In this document: piece by piece, positions 1 to 7,757 of the stretch
Layout: each line of letters starts with the position of its first letter
Position numbering within the stretch: the first letter of the stretch is position 1
From: WJMT01 sp964624145
GTDB taxonomy: Bacteria > Acidobacteriota > Aminicenantia > Aminicenantales > Aminicenantaceae
Length of the DNA stretch: 64,000 nucleotides
Direction of reading: 5' to 3'
Assembly: GCA_964624145.1 (NCBI GenBank)
Contig: CAZUXT010000015.1
Coordinates: 1 to 64,000, forward strand
Made by a program: the position numbers and the translations under genes
The notes under the pieces: generated by a model
Databases searched by the model: none
Told to the model about the DNA's origin: nothing
Seen by the model: the letters and a program-made list of their open reading frames with translations, nothing else

Positions 1-49
1 TTGATTTGTCAAGTAATATTTTCTCCGGGTTGCAAATAAAATCAGTTAT

Positions 50-2644
50 TCACTCGTACCGCAGCGAATCCACCGGGTTGGCTGTGGCGGCTTTGATGGT
101 CTGAAAGCTGACAGTCAGCAGGGCAATCACGAGAGCTGCGAAGCCGGAGAGAATAAAAATCCAAATACTCAAAGTGGTCCGATAGGCAAAATTCTGCAGC
201 CATTTGTTCATTGCAAAATAGGCAAGGGGCCAGGCGATGAGACAAGAGATCATAACAACTTTAATAAACTGTTTCGAAAACAGGGTCGTCATGTCCGTGA
301 CGCTGGCGCCGAAGACCTTGCGAATTCCGATTTCTTTTGTTTTACTTCTGGCAGAGAGGGAGGCAAGACCGCCCAATCCTATGCAGGAGAGAAATAGAGC
401 CAATACGGTTGATGTCTTGATAGCGGTAAAAAGTTTTTGCTCGTACACATACTGTTCATGGATGATGTCTTCCACAAAGGTATAAGAAAACGGAAATCCT
501 GGCGAGAATTTTCCCCACTTTTTCTTAATGAAGGCCAGGGTATTCACCGTGTCATCAGGATCGATCTTAATGGATATGTATCGGTGCCCCCAGGGATTGA
601 ATTCTATTGACAAAGGCAGGATAGCATTGTGGAGAGATTCAAAATGGAAATCTTTGACAATCCCGATAATAAATCCTTCTTTATTGGCGAATCCAAAACG
701 TTTTCCTATAGGTTCTTCTATTCGCATGAGACGTGCAGCCGTTTCATTGATAATGAATCCTTGATCCGCATCCGTACCGCTTTCCCGCACAAAATTTCGT
801 CCATTTATGATTTCGATATTGTAAAAATCTAAAAAACCGTAGTCCACATACAGTCTTTCAAATGGAATGCTCTGTCCTTCCGGCTGTCCTTCCCAGAAAG
901 GTTCTGCACTTGATCCGATTGAAGTAGGGAGATCACGTGAGGATGTGACTTCTATGATACCCGGGTATTGGATGATCTCATTTTTCAAGGGTGCATAATT
1001 TTTTAGGATTGTTTCGTTCTTTACCTCAAGGGCTATAATATTGTCCTTAGAATAGCCTAACTCTTTCTTTTCGATTAAGTTCATTTGGCTTGACATGGTT
1101 AACACACATATGGTGAGTACGATTGAAATGGCAAACTGAAAAAAGACCAGGCTATTTCTTAAAAAGGATGTGTTTTTTGAGCGGAATGATACTCTGTCTT
1201 TTAAAATATTAACTGGTTTAAATGAAGTCAAAAAAAGTGCCGGATAACTGCCGGATACCAGGCTGATGAAAAAAATCAATCCAAGTATAGCCATGATGGT
1301 ATTCACGTTTTTTAAAAGAGCAAACGAGAGGTTCCTATCTACATACAATCCAAGAACGGGTAAAAGCAGCTTCAAAAGCAAGAGAGAAAAAAAGAAAGAG
1401 ATGAATGTGAAGACAATGGATTCCCCCCATATTTGCTTGATCAACTGTGTTCTTCTTGCGCCGACGATTTTTCTTATGCCGACTTCCCTGGTTCGGTAAG
1501 TAGAGAGGGCGGTTGAAAGATTTATGTAATTAAAACAGACAATAATCATGATCAAGAATCCGATGGCCGAAAATATATAGACTGTCTTTATGTCTGCTTT
1601 CCTGCTGTCAAAGACATCAAAGCTGGAAAAAAGATGAATTTTTGTCAGAGGTTGTAAACGAAAATCGTATGGATAATCCGGTGCAACATGTTTGTATAAA
1701 TAATTTCTGAACTTATCTTGAAGCACGTCTGGATTGCCATCCGGCTGAAGTTGAACATAGGTCACATAAGCAAGATTGCTCCAATCGATTGAAAGCCAGT
1801 CTTTTAGGGTCGAAAAGGAAGCAAGGTAATCGAACGATAAATGGGAATTTTCAGGAATCTTTTCAAACACTCCTGTAATCATATAATCATGGGATAATCC
1901 GGCTTTGTAATCGAATGTAATGGTTTGGCCGACTGGATTTTTATCTCCAAAAAGCGCGGTTGTCATCTCTTCGGTCAGAATGACAGAATAGGGCTCTGAT
2001 AAAGCTGTGCTGGCATCTCCGGCTTTAAGGGGAAAATCAAAAATATCCAGTATCTCCTGATCCGCGTAATAAAAAAGTTGGTTATCAAAGCGCTTTTCTT
2101 TCAAGCTCACAAGTCCGGTTCTCGTCTTCAATCTTGCCGATTTGACAATTTCTGGGAAGTTTTCCTTTAGAGCCGGTCCCAGCATGGACGGTGTGGCACG
2201 GAATAAATCCGATCCCCAGGGAGCCTCTTCAGGAAATTTTGTTAAAACCCTGTAGGTGTTATTCGCATGCTTATGAAAGCGATCATAGCTGAATTCATAT
2301 TGAATGAATATGAGGATTGACAACAAGCATGTTAGTCCTACAGTAAGCCCGATCAGGTTGATGAAAGAATAAGATTTGTATTTAAGCATATTTCTTAAAG
2401 CGATTTTCAGATAATTTTTAAACATGACAAACCTCCAGTAGAGAATATCTTTTATAAAAACAGGCAGCGACCGCAGAAGATGGGTCCAGTACCAGAACCA
2501 AGCCTGAACATATCCTTTGGTTTCATAAATAAAGCTGAACTCTTCATCAAAATCGCCGCGCAGATGAGGATTGACGTCGTATCTGGCGAAAAGCCTGAGA
2601 AGCCAGTCTCCGAATTTTGGAAATTTAGATCGAGGCGGTTTCAT
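50..2644 (-). CDS. FtsX/MacB-type orphan ABC permease P1 with N-terminal prefix domain
   Basis: Membrane permease of 864 residues with two MacB/FtsX halves. Residues 1-73 form a soluble prefix. The first membrane helix is at about 95-116, followed by a periplasmic MacB-type domain to about 350. FtsX domain 1 carries the cytoplasmic loop REVGIRKIVGA at about 386-396; a second periplasmic domain follows, then FtsX domain 2 with TKEIGIRKVFGA at about 769-780. The protein ends in ANPVDSLRYE. No ATPase gene lies nearby, as in the acidobacterial duplicated orphan permease family; substrate unknown. The ATG overlaps the stop of a decayed PadR gene by ATGA, so it was the second gene of a PadR-permease operon. 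An internal Shine-Dalgarno precedes Met74. Family call secure, function not. Confidence 0.9.
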   Translation of the reverse strand: MKPPRSKFPKFGDWLLRLFARYDVNPHLRGDFDEEFSFIYETKGYVQAWFWYWTHLLRSLPVFIKDILYWRFVMFKNYLKIALRNMLKYKSYSFINLIGLTVGLTCLLSILIFIQYEFSYDRFHKHANNTYRVLTKFPEEAPWGSDLFRATPSMLGPALKENFPEIVKSARLKTRTGLVSLKEKRFDNQLFYYADQEILDIFDFPLKAGDASTALSEPYSVILTEEMTTALFGDKNPVGQTITFDYKAGLSHDYMITGVFEKIPENSHLSFDYLASFSTLKDWLSIDWSNLAYVTYVQLQPDGNPDVLQDKFRNYLYKHVAPDYPYDFRLQPLTKIHLFSSFDVFDSRKADIKTVYIFSAIGFLIMIIVCFNYINLSTALSTYRTREVGIRKIVGARRTQLIKQIWGESIVFTFISFFFSLLLLKLLLPVLGLYVDRNLSFALLKNVNTIMAILGLIFFISLVSGSYPALFLTSFKPVNILKDRVSFRSKNTSFLRNSLVFFQFAISIVLTICVLTMSSQMNLIEKKELGYSKDNIIALEVKNETILKNYAPLKNEIIQYPGIIEVTSSRDLPTSIGSSAEPFWEGQPEGQSIPFERLYVDYGFLDFYNIEIINGRNFVRESGTDADQGFIINETAARLMRIEEPIGKRFGFANKEGFIIGIVKDFHFESLHNAILPLSIEFNPWGHRYISIKIDPDDTVNTLAFIKKKWGKFSPGFPFSYTFVEDIIHEQYVYEQKLFTAIKTSTVLALFLSCIGLGGLASLSARSKTKEIGIRKVFGASVTDMTTLFSKQFIKVVMISCLIAWPLAYFAMNKWLQNFAYRTTLSIWIFILSGFAALVIALLTVSFQTIKAATANPVDSLRYE
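2423..2436 (-). promoter_or_regulatory. internal ribosome binding site and ATG in permease P1
   Basis: On the minus strand GGAGG (2432-2436) lies 6 bases before an in-frame ATG (2423-2425, Met74), encoding the W-R-F-V-M stretch. Initiation here would give a prefix-less permease of about 791 residues, the same architecture as the unprefixed permease at 44714. Confidence 0.45.
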
Positions 2645-2791
2645 TTGCTTTGTTTTTCAAAAGAACAGGGTTTGAGACCAGCCCAGAGCTTTTGGTTTAG
2701 GACGCAAGCCGCTTTTAAGGCCATAGGCATTATCCTTCAGCTCCCAGATGGAAAGGAGAAGGATCTCCTCGATTTTTGTCAGATCTTTCAT
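2641..2791 (-). pseudogene. PadR-family regulator with internal frameshifting deletion
   Basis: From an ATG at 2791 the first 24 codons read as a PadR N-terminus (MKDLTKIEEILLL...DNAYG), matching the other PadR proteins here up to their AYG motif. In another frame, 2721-2641 reads ALKAACVLNQKLW...EKQSK and then stop. That matches the last 26 residues of the PadR at 17017 (ALEKIRSVHSSLW...EQKAK). About 60 codons of the winged helix are missing and the halves are out of frame, so no DNA-binding protein can be made. The 5' frame stops at 2657 after 44 residues. The stop of the 3' fragment overlaps the permease ATG as ATGA, so the ancestral operon layout is still visible. Confidence 0.85.
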
Positions 2792-2806
2792 GTCACATTC
2801 CTATCG

Positions 2807-2827
2807 ATATACTGCTTTACAGTATAT
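2807..2827 (-). promoter_or_regulatory. palindromic operator of the decayed PadR
   Basis: Inverted repeat ATATACTG-N5-CAGTATAT, 8-base perfect arms, immediately downstream of the CGTCT -10 element and so over the expected transcription start. The position matches that of the other PadR operators. It now has no intact cognate regulator in the window. Confidence 0.5.
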
Positions 2828-2828
2828 T

Positions 2829-2856
2829 AGACGTGATGTCAAGCAGAAAGGTTGCC
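2829..2856 (-). promoter_or_regulatory. ECF-type promoter of the PadR-relic/permease P1 operon
   Basis: Minus strand GGCAACC (2850-2856), 16 bases, then CGTCT (2829-2833). Same bipartite element as at six other places in this window. The assignment to an ECF sigma factor is inferred from motif and spacing; no sigma gene is present here. Confidence 0.6.
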
Positions 2857-2904
2857 TTTTTTTAAAATAATTTTATGAAGGGGGATTTTTTGAGTCGTTA
2901 TTTT

Positions 2905-5490
2905 TCACTCATACCGGAGTGAATCCACAGGATTGGAGGTGGCGGCTTTGATGGTCTGATAGCTGATAGTGAGCATCGCAATAGCCAAAGCTGTCAGTCC
3001 AGAAATGATAAAGATCCAAATACTCATATCAGTCCGATAGGCAAAGTTCTGCAGCCATTTGTTCATAGCAAAATAGGCAAGAGGCCAGGCGATGATGTTG
3101 GCCATCAATACCCATTTGATGAATTTCGTTATCAGTAGCCCTACGATGCCCTGTACGGAAGCCCCCAGTACTTTCCGGATCCCGATTTCCTTTGTCCGCT
3201 GTTCTGTGGCGAACGAGATGAGACCAAAGAGTCCCAGACAAGCAATTATGATTGCCAGGATGGAAAAAGACCCGAAAATGGTAAACATTCTTTGTTCTGT
3301 TTTATAGGCTTTTTCGAATAAATCATCAAAAAAGGAGTAAACAAAGGGGTATCTTGGAGAGAATTTTTTCATGATGCCTTTCACATAGTCAATGGTGGCA
3401 GGAATGCTGGCGGATTTTATTTTGATCGAGATGTAAGAAAAGTCACTTTCATCAAGAAATATATAGAGCGGGTCAATCGGACTGTGCAAGGAATGCAGAT
3501 GAAAATCTTCGATAATCCCTACGATTTTTCCGGTATCACCTCTCCAGTGAGCGATTTCCCGGCCAATAGGTGATTCCCACCCAGCGGCCTTAACAGCAGC
3601 TTCATTGATCAAGAATGCACCATTTTTATCCGAGGGAAAATCCTCGGAGAAAGTTCTTCCCTCGACAATTTTTATGCCAAAAAGATGAATAAAGTCATAG
3701 TCTGCCGTATTGTAATAGATGGCAATATCCGAATCAGGATCCGTGTTAAGCCAATCGGGATGTGTGAAGGTATCAATATTGTTCGGTAAGCTGTCCGAGG
3801 TTGAAACACCTAAAACATCTGAGGATCGCAGTAATTCTGTCTTTATTGTTTTGATATTCTTGCGGACAGCTCTGTCATGAACGCTTATTGTAATAATTTG
3901 ATCTTTGCTGTAGCCCATATCCGTATTCTTGATAAAATGCAATTGCTCCCTGACGATTAAAGTGCAGAAGATGAGAATGACAGTGATTGAGAATTGTATT
4001 AGAACAAGAATATTTCGCAGTGATGAGCCTTTGGAGCTCTTTGTGAAAGCTCTCCTGAGAACAGATATCGGTTTGAAACCGGAAATGACCACGGCCGGAT
4101 AGCTGCCGGCAAATAGTCCGGCAAAGATAGTGATAACAACAAGTCCAAAAAAGAGCTGCAGATTAGCGGCAGGATTTAAACTTAGCTGTCTTTCTACAAG
4201 GCGGTTAAAAACCGGTAGGATTATCAGGACCAAAATGATAGATATCATCATGCTCAGAAGCCCCATAGCAACTGATTCTCCTAAAAATTGTTTCATGAGT
4301 TGGGCTCGCTTAGCGCCCACAACTTTTCTCATTCCTACTTCCTTTCCGCGCTGTGTTGATCGTGCGGTCGCCAGATTCATGTAGTTTACGCATGCGATAA
4401 AAAGAATCAGAAATGCAATGGATGAAAAAAGAAAGATATATTTCACATCATTGTTTGCCTCAATTTCTTGGCGAAGATGAGAATGAAGGTGGATTTTATT
4501 CAGGGGCTGTGCTGACCAGGTCGGTATATCACGGCCTTCAACGACAGATTCTTTATATTTGAATTTTTTAATAAATGCAGGAAATTTGTTTTCCAGCGAT
4601 TCTGGATGGACTCCCTCCTGCAATAGGAAATAGGTATAAACATAATTCTTATACCAACTTGTCCTATCACTTTTTGTTATTTGAAAATAGCTTGTTAAGG
4701 GAAGGATAACATCCATTACAAAATGAGAGTTGGGAGGCATATCATGAAAGACACCCGATACTCTATAATCATAACGACCTTGCCCAATGCTCAAGATTTT
4801 TTCCATTGGGTCTTTGTTCCCGAAATATTTCCTTGCTGTGCTTTCGGACAACAATATAGCAGAAGGATCAGTGAGTGATGTTTTTGGGTTTCCCTTTATA
4901 AAGGGGATAGTGAATATATCAAAGGTCTCAGGATCGGCCCAATAGACTTTATCTTCAAGATAATTTTCTTCCCCGGGGGATACTAAAACATTTTGGCTCA
5001 TTATGATTCGGGCAGCGGAGATAACCTCAGGAAACTCCTCCATCAATGTCGGACCTAAAGGCGGAGGAGTTACGGCACGCCCTGGTCTTATAACTCTGTA
5101 TATTCGATTGGAATTTTCGTGATATCTATCAAAACTCAATTCATATTGAACGTATATGGCTATTAAAATAAAAGCCGCCAGACCAACTGCAAGGCCTGTT
5201 AAATTAATAAACGAAAAGCCTTTATGCCTTTGAATGCTTCTTAAGGCGATTTTTAGATAATTTTTAAGCATACTGATATCTCCTATAATGGATTTCGCAA
5301 CTAGACCAGGTAGGGACCGAATGAACTGCCTCCAAAACCAGAAACGGGCGGCTTTTAGGCCTTTTGTACCGAGTATCTCCCCATATACGGATGATGTGTA
5401 TTCCTTAAAACTCTCTTGCTCCTCCTGATCCATAAATCCCAGGAGAAAATTCAAGGCTTTCTTTTGGTGTCGGTTCAAAGTTTCACTCAT
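2905..5490 (-). CDS. FtsX/MacB-type orphan permease P2 with prefix, no PadR gene
   Basis: Permease of 861 residues with the same layout as P1: soluble prefix 1-73, two MacB/FtsX halves with the paired loops KEVGMRKVVGA and KEIGIRKVLGA, and C-terminus ATSNPVDSLRYE. Unlike the other prefixed permeases, no PadR gene or relic precedes it. The ECF-type promoter lies only about 27 bases before the ATG, and no Shine-Dalgarno sequence is visible at that ATG (TTTTAATAATATG). A good one (AGGAG, 8-base spacing) precedes the internal Met74. The upstream gene is the reductase ending at 5622. Transported substrate unknown. Confidence 0.88.
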   Translation of the reverse strand: MSETLNRHQKKALNFLLGFMDQEEQESFKEYTSSVYGEILGTKGLKAARFWFWRQFIRSLPGLVAKSIIGDISMLKNYLKIALRSIQRHKGFSFINLTGLAVGLAAFILIAIYVQYELSFDRYHENSNRIYRVIRPGRAVTPPPLGPTLMEEFPEVISAARIIMSQNVLVSPGEENYLEDKVYWADPETFDIFTIPFIKGNPKTSLTDPSAILLSESTARKYFGNKDPMEKILSIGQGRYDYRVSGVFHDMPPNSHFVMDVILPLTSYFQITKSDRTSWYKNYVYTYFLLQEGVHPESLENKFPAFIKKFKYKESVVEGRDIPTWSAQPLNKIHLHSHLRQEIEANNDVKYIFLFSSIAFLILFIACVNYMNLATARSTQRGKEVGMRKVVGAKRAQLMKQFLGESVAMGLLSMMISIILVLIILPVFNRLVERQLSLNPAANLQLFFGLVVITIFAGLFAGSYPAVVISGFKPISVLRRAFTKSSKGSSLRNILVLIQFSITVILIFCTLIVREQLHFIKNTDMGYSKDQIITISVHDRAVRKNIKTIKTELLRSSDVLGVSTSDSLPNNIDTFTHPDWLNTDPDSDIAIYYNTADYDFIHLFGIKIVEGRTFSEDFPSDKNGAFLINEAAVKAAGWESPIGREIAHWRGDTGKIVGIIEDFHLHSLHSPIDPLYIFLDESDFSYISIKIKSASIPATIDYVKGIMKKFSPRYPFVYSFFDDLFEKAYKTEQRMFTIFGSFSILAIIIACLGLFGLISFATEQRTKEIGIRKVLGASVQGIVGLLITKFIKWVLMANIIAWPLAYFAMNKWLQNFAYRTDMSIWIFIISGLTALAIAMLTISYQTIKAATSNPVDSLRYE
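5269..5284 (-). promoter_or_regulatory. internal ribosome binding site and ATG in permease P2
   Basis: AGGAG (5280-5284) lies 8 bases before an in-frame ATG (5269-5271, Met74; LKNYLKIALRS follows). In this gene the annotated first ATG has no recognisable Shine-Dalgarno, so the short form may be the main product. Confidence 0.45.
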
Positions 5491-5517
5491 ATTATTAAAA
5501 TATTTAATTATATATAT

Positions 5518-5544
5518 AGACTCTCGAAAAACAGAAAGGTTGCC
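5518..5544 (-). promoter_or_regulatory. ECF-type promoter directly before permease P2
   Basis: Minus strand GGCAACC (5538-5544), 15 bases, AGTCT (5518-5522). This is a one-base variant of the N16-CGTCT element seen elsewhere. An AT-rich inverted repeat (ATTAAA-N3-TTTAAT on the plus strand, roughly 5493-5508) follows between it and the ATG. Confidence 0.5.
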
Positions 5545-5621
5545 ATTTTTTTGAAAATTAAAAAGAAAATAAGAAGATAGGGGAGAGTATCAGATAAAGA
5601 TGAAGGCTGTTCCCGCTTTCT

Positions 5622-6827
5622 TCAGACTAAAAATTCATTGGGGACGCTTCTGATCCTTATAATATCAAGGACTTTTTCTCTTATGTCAAAGCCCATGGTG
5701 CATTGAACCGGGCACTGTGAGCAATCGCTGCAGAGAATCTGAGAAATATCCAGATGTTCTATCGCTTCCTTTGCTTTTGCAGGTTTTTTATATCCGTATG
5801 CATACATATAACTTCTCATAACTGTGGGAATGTCAAAGTCTCCTTTGCATTGGGGAAGACATTTGCCGCAGTGCTGACAGAACAATCCTTCAGAAGAAAT
5901 GTTTTTATCAAGTCTCAGGTCTTGTTTTTCTTTTGGGGTTAGTGGTAAATCCTCCATGACCGAAAGACCTTCCTGCATTTCGTCTAATGAAGCGAATTCA
6001 GGAACAGCGGCATGTACATTTTCATCCTGCAGGACCCATTTCAATGCGGCCTTCATATTGATCATTTCCTTTGTCTTTTGGTCCCAGTAAACTCCGGCTT
6101 GGGTTTTCATGGCAATAATACCGATTCCTGCTTTCGCGGCAGCAGAGATTTCTTTTTTTATTTCCTCCCGGTATATTTTTCGAAAATTGTAAGATGTCAA
6201 AACAACATCATAAAATTGACTTTCGACAGAAGCATGAAGCACCTCAACTTCGTTCTGGTGAACGGTAAGCCCTATAAACCGAGTTTTACCGCTTTTTTCC
6301 AATGATTCCATAGCTTCCAAAAAGGGAGCATGAAAAACAGTCTCTCGTTCGGAAACTCCCATAAGGTAATATATATCTACATAATCCAGATTAAGCCGTT
6401 TAAGGCTTGCCTCAAATGAATGGATGATCATTTCCTTGGTGTAGTGCTTTATCTGATCTTGGGGTCTTCTCCACATTGAAAATCCCGTTCCGATAATATA
6501 AGAATCACGGGGAATCCCCTTTAAAGCTTTCCCGATCATAGTTTCCTGATTTCCTCTCCCGTATTCAGGAGATGTGTTGATGTGGTTTATTCCTTTTTCA
6601 AAGCCTGAGGTAATAAGGCTGGGATGTTCCGGTCCTCCCAGGCCGACTATGGAAAGTTTGAGTCCTGTCCTGCCGAGCTTTCGATAGATGATTTTATCCT
6701 TTTTAAGGTTATTTCCAGAGCTGAGCTTTTTATTTGTGAACCTGGGTAAGAAGGCAGCCCCGGTGATTCCCATAATTCCGTTTTTTAAGAAATTCCTCCG
6801 GCTGCTGTGATAAATTTGTTTTTTCAT
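5622..6827 (-). CDS. exported aldo/keto reductase-like protein with two 4Fe-4S motifs
   Basis: 401 residues. A twin-arginine type signal (SRRNFLK, residues 9-15, then a hydrophobic stretch) suggests Tat export of a folded cofactor protein. An AKR barrel spans about 46-300. Two ferredoxin-type motifs C-x2-C-x2-C-x3-C follow at Cys317-327 and Cys366-376. By comparison with the usual AKR pattern, the catalytic Asp is Asn84 (HINTSPEYG), the Lys position is Gly115 (IIGTGFS) and the His position is Met156 (IYYLMGV); only Tyr89 remains. It is therefore unlikely to be a normal NADPH reductase. It starts 55 bases after the 7629-6883 gene and is probably in its operon. Start chosen from GAGGAGT just upstream. 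Confidence 0.85.
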   Translation of the reverse strand: MKKQIYHSSRRNFLKNGIMGITGAAFLPRFTNKKLSSGNNLKKDKIIYRKLGRTGLKLSIVGLGGPEHPSLITSGFEKGINHINTSPEYGRGNQETMIGKALKGIPRDSYIIGTGFSMWRRPQDQIKHYTKEMIIHSFEASLKRLNLDYVDIYYLMGVSERETVFHAPFLEAMESLEKSGKTRFIGLTVHQNEVEVLHASVESQFYDVVLTSYNFRKIYREEIKKEISAAAKAGIGIIAMKTQAGVYWDQKTKEMINMKAALKWVLQDENVHAAVPEFASLDEMQEGLSVMEDLPLTPKEKQDLRLDKNISSEGLFCQHCGKCLPQCKGDFDIPTVMRSYMYAYGYKKPAKAKEAIEHLDISQILCSDCSQCPVQCTMGFDIREKVLDIIRIRSVPNEFLV

Positions 6828-6882
6828 GGCTGACTCCTCATGATCCTTTTAAACAATTCGTTTTTTCAGTTGTCAGTTCAGT

Positions 6883-7629
6883 TTATTTCTGCTTTTCCGC
6901 GGTCCAAATCCCTGTCTTTCCCATTTTTTCAATTTCAAACTTTCCTTTCATATGGGATCTATCCTTCACAGCGGCATCAATATCCATGACATAATCCTCA
7001 TTTTCGAATGTTAAGGATATCTCAAGCATGAGATTGTTTTCTTGGAAGCTTACAATTTTGACTTGATCATAAGGGGTTCCATATTGATCGGAGAAGGTTC
7101 CGAAAAGATTCCCTTCTTTTTCTTTAAGCACCAAAGTCAATATATTTTTTGATCCGGGATTATCTTTGTATGCAGCCGGGCCCTTCCAAACACCGACAAT
7201 ATCCTCTATCGTGAATTTCTTCAAAGTCTTGTTTTCGCCTTCTTCCTTCTTTATGAAAACACAGTCGCTGTAGCTGCCCAGAGATTCCCATTGGCCTTTC
7301 ATCTCATTTTTTGTGATGGCCATTTTAAAAATCATTTGATGTTCGTCCGTAGAGGATTCAACCATTGCTTTAAAGGTCAGTGTGTTGTTTCCATGTTTTG
7401 GTTCCATTACATCACAATTGATATATCCCCAGTCGTCGGTTATCTTCCCTGATATGACTCCGTTTTCCTCTTTGAGCAGCAGAGTAAGCTCCATTTCAAT
7501 ATCTATCCCCCCTATGTATATGGTGCTTTCCCACGTCCCTGTCAGATCAATTTTTTCCTCAGATACTGCTGGAATGGAAACTAAAGTAAATAGGGCAAGA
7601 AACAGTACGGTGAATAGAGATTCCTTCAT
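6883..7629 (-). CDS. secreted protein with two lipocalin-like repeats
   Basis: 248 residues with a signal peptide (about 1-23). Two similar halves follow: one begins LTGTWESTIYIGG, the other begins IVGVWKGPAAYKD. Each has the G-x-W start and alternating beta-strands of a small barrel, with internal landmarks G(V/N)(I/L)xGxxxDxxG. The same kind of domain ends the amidase at 22746 (FEGTWKGTAVIADGD...). No enzyme motif is seen; a ligand-binding or accessory role is a guess. It has its own ECF-type promoter and a strong ribosome site (GGAGG), and the reductase gene follows it. Confidence 0.7.
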   Translation of the reverse strand: MKESLFTVLFLALFTLVSIPAVSEEKIDLTGTWESTIYIGGIDIEMELTLLLKEENGVISGKITDDWGYINCDVMEPKHGNNTLTFKAMVESSTDEHQMIFKMAITKNEMKGQWESLGSYSDCVFIKKEEGENKTLKKFTIEDIVGVWKGPAAYKDNPGSKNILTLVLKEKEGNLFGTFSDQYGTPYDQVKIVSFQENNLMLEISLTFENEDYVMDIDAAVKDRSHMKGKFEIEKMGKTGIWTAEKQK

Positions 7630-7695
7630 TACTTCCTCCTTTTTTTAATTACAAGCCTGACAGCACACAAACCAAAATCAGTGATTTAATATAAG

Positions 7696-7722
7696 AGACG
7701 TATCCTATTGAAAAAAAGTTCC
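7696..7722 (-). promoter_or_regulatory. ECF-type promoter of the 7629-6883 gene
   Basis: Minus strand GGAACT (7717-7722), 16 bases, CGTCT (7696-7700). The -35 word differs from the GCAACC of the permease promoters but spacing and -10 are the same, and GGAACT is a classic ECF -35 form. The leader to the ATG at 7629 is about 60 bases. Confidence 0.5.
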
Positions 7723-7757
7723 CCTCTTTTTAACAAAAGGTTCCCCTCCCTTTTTAT

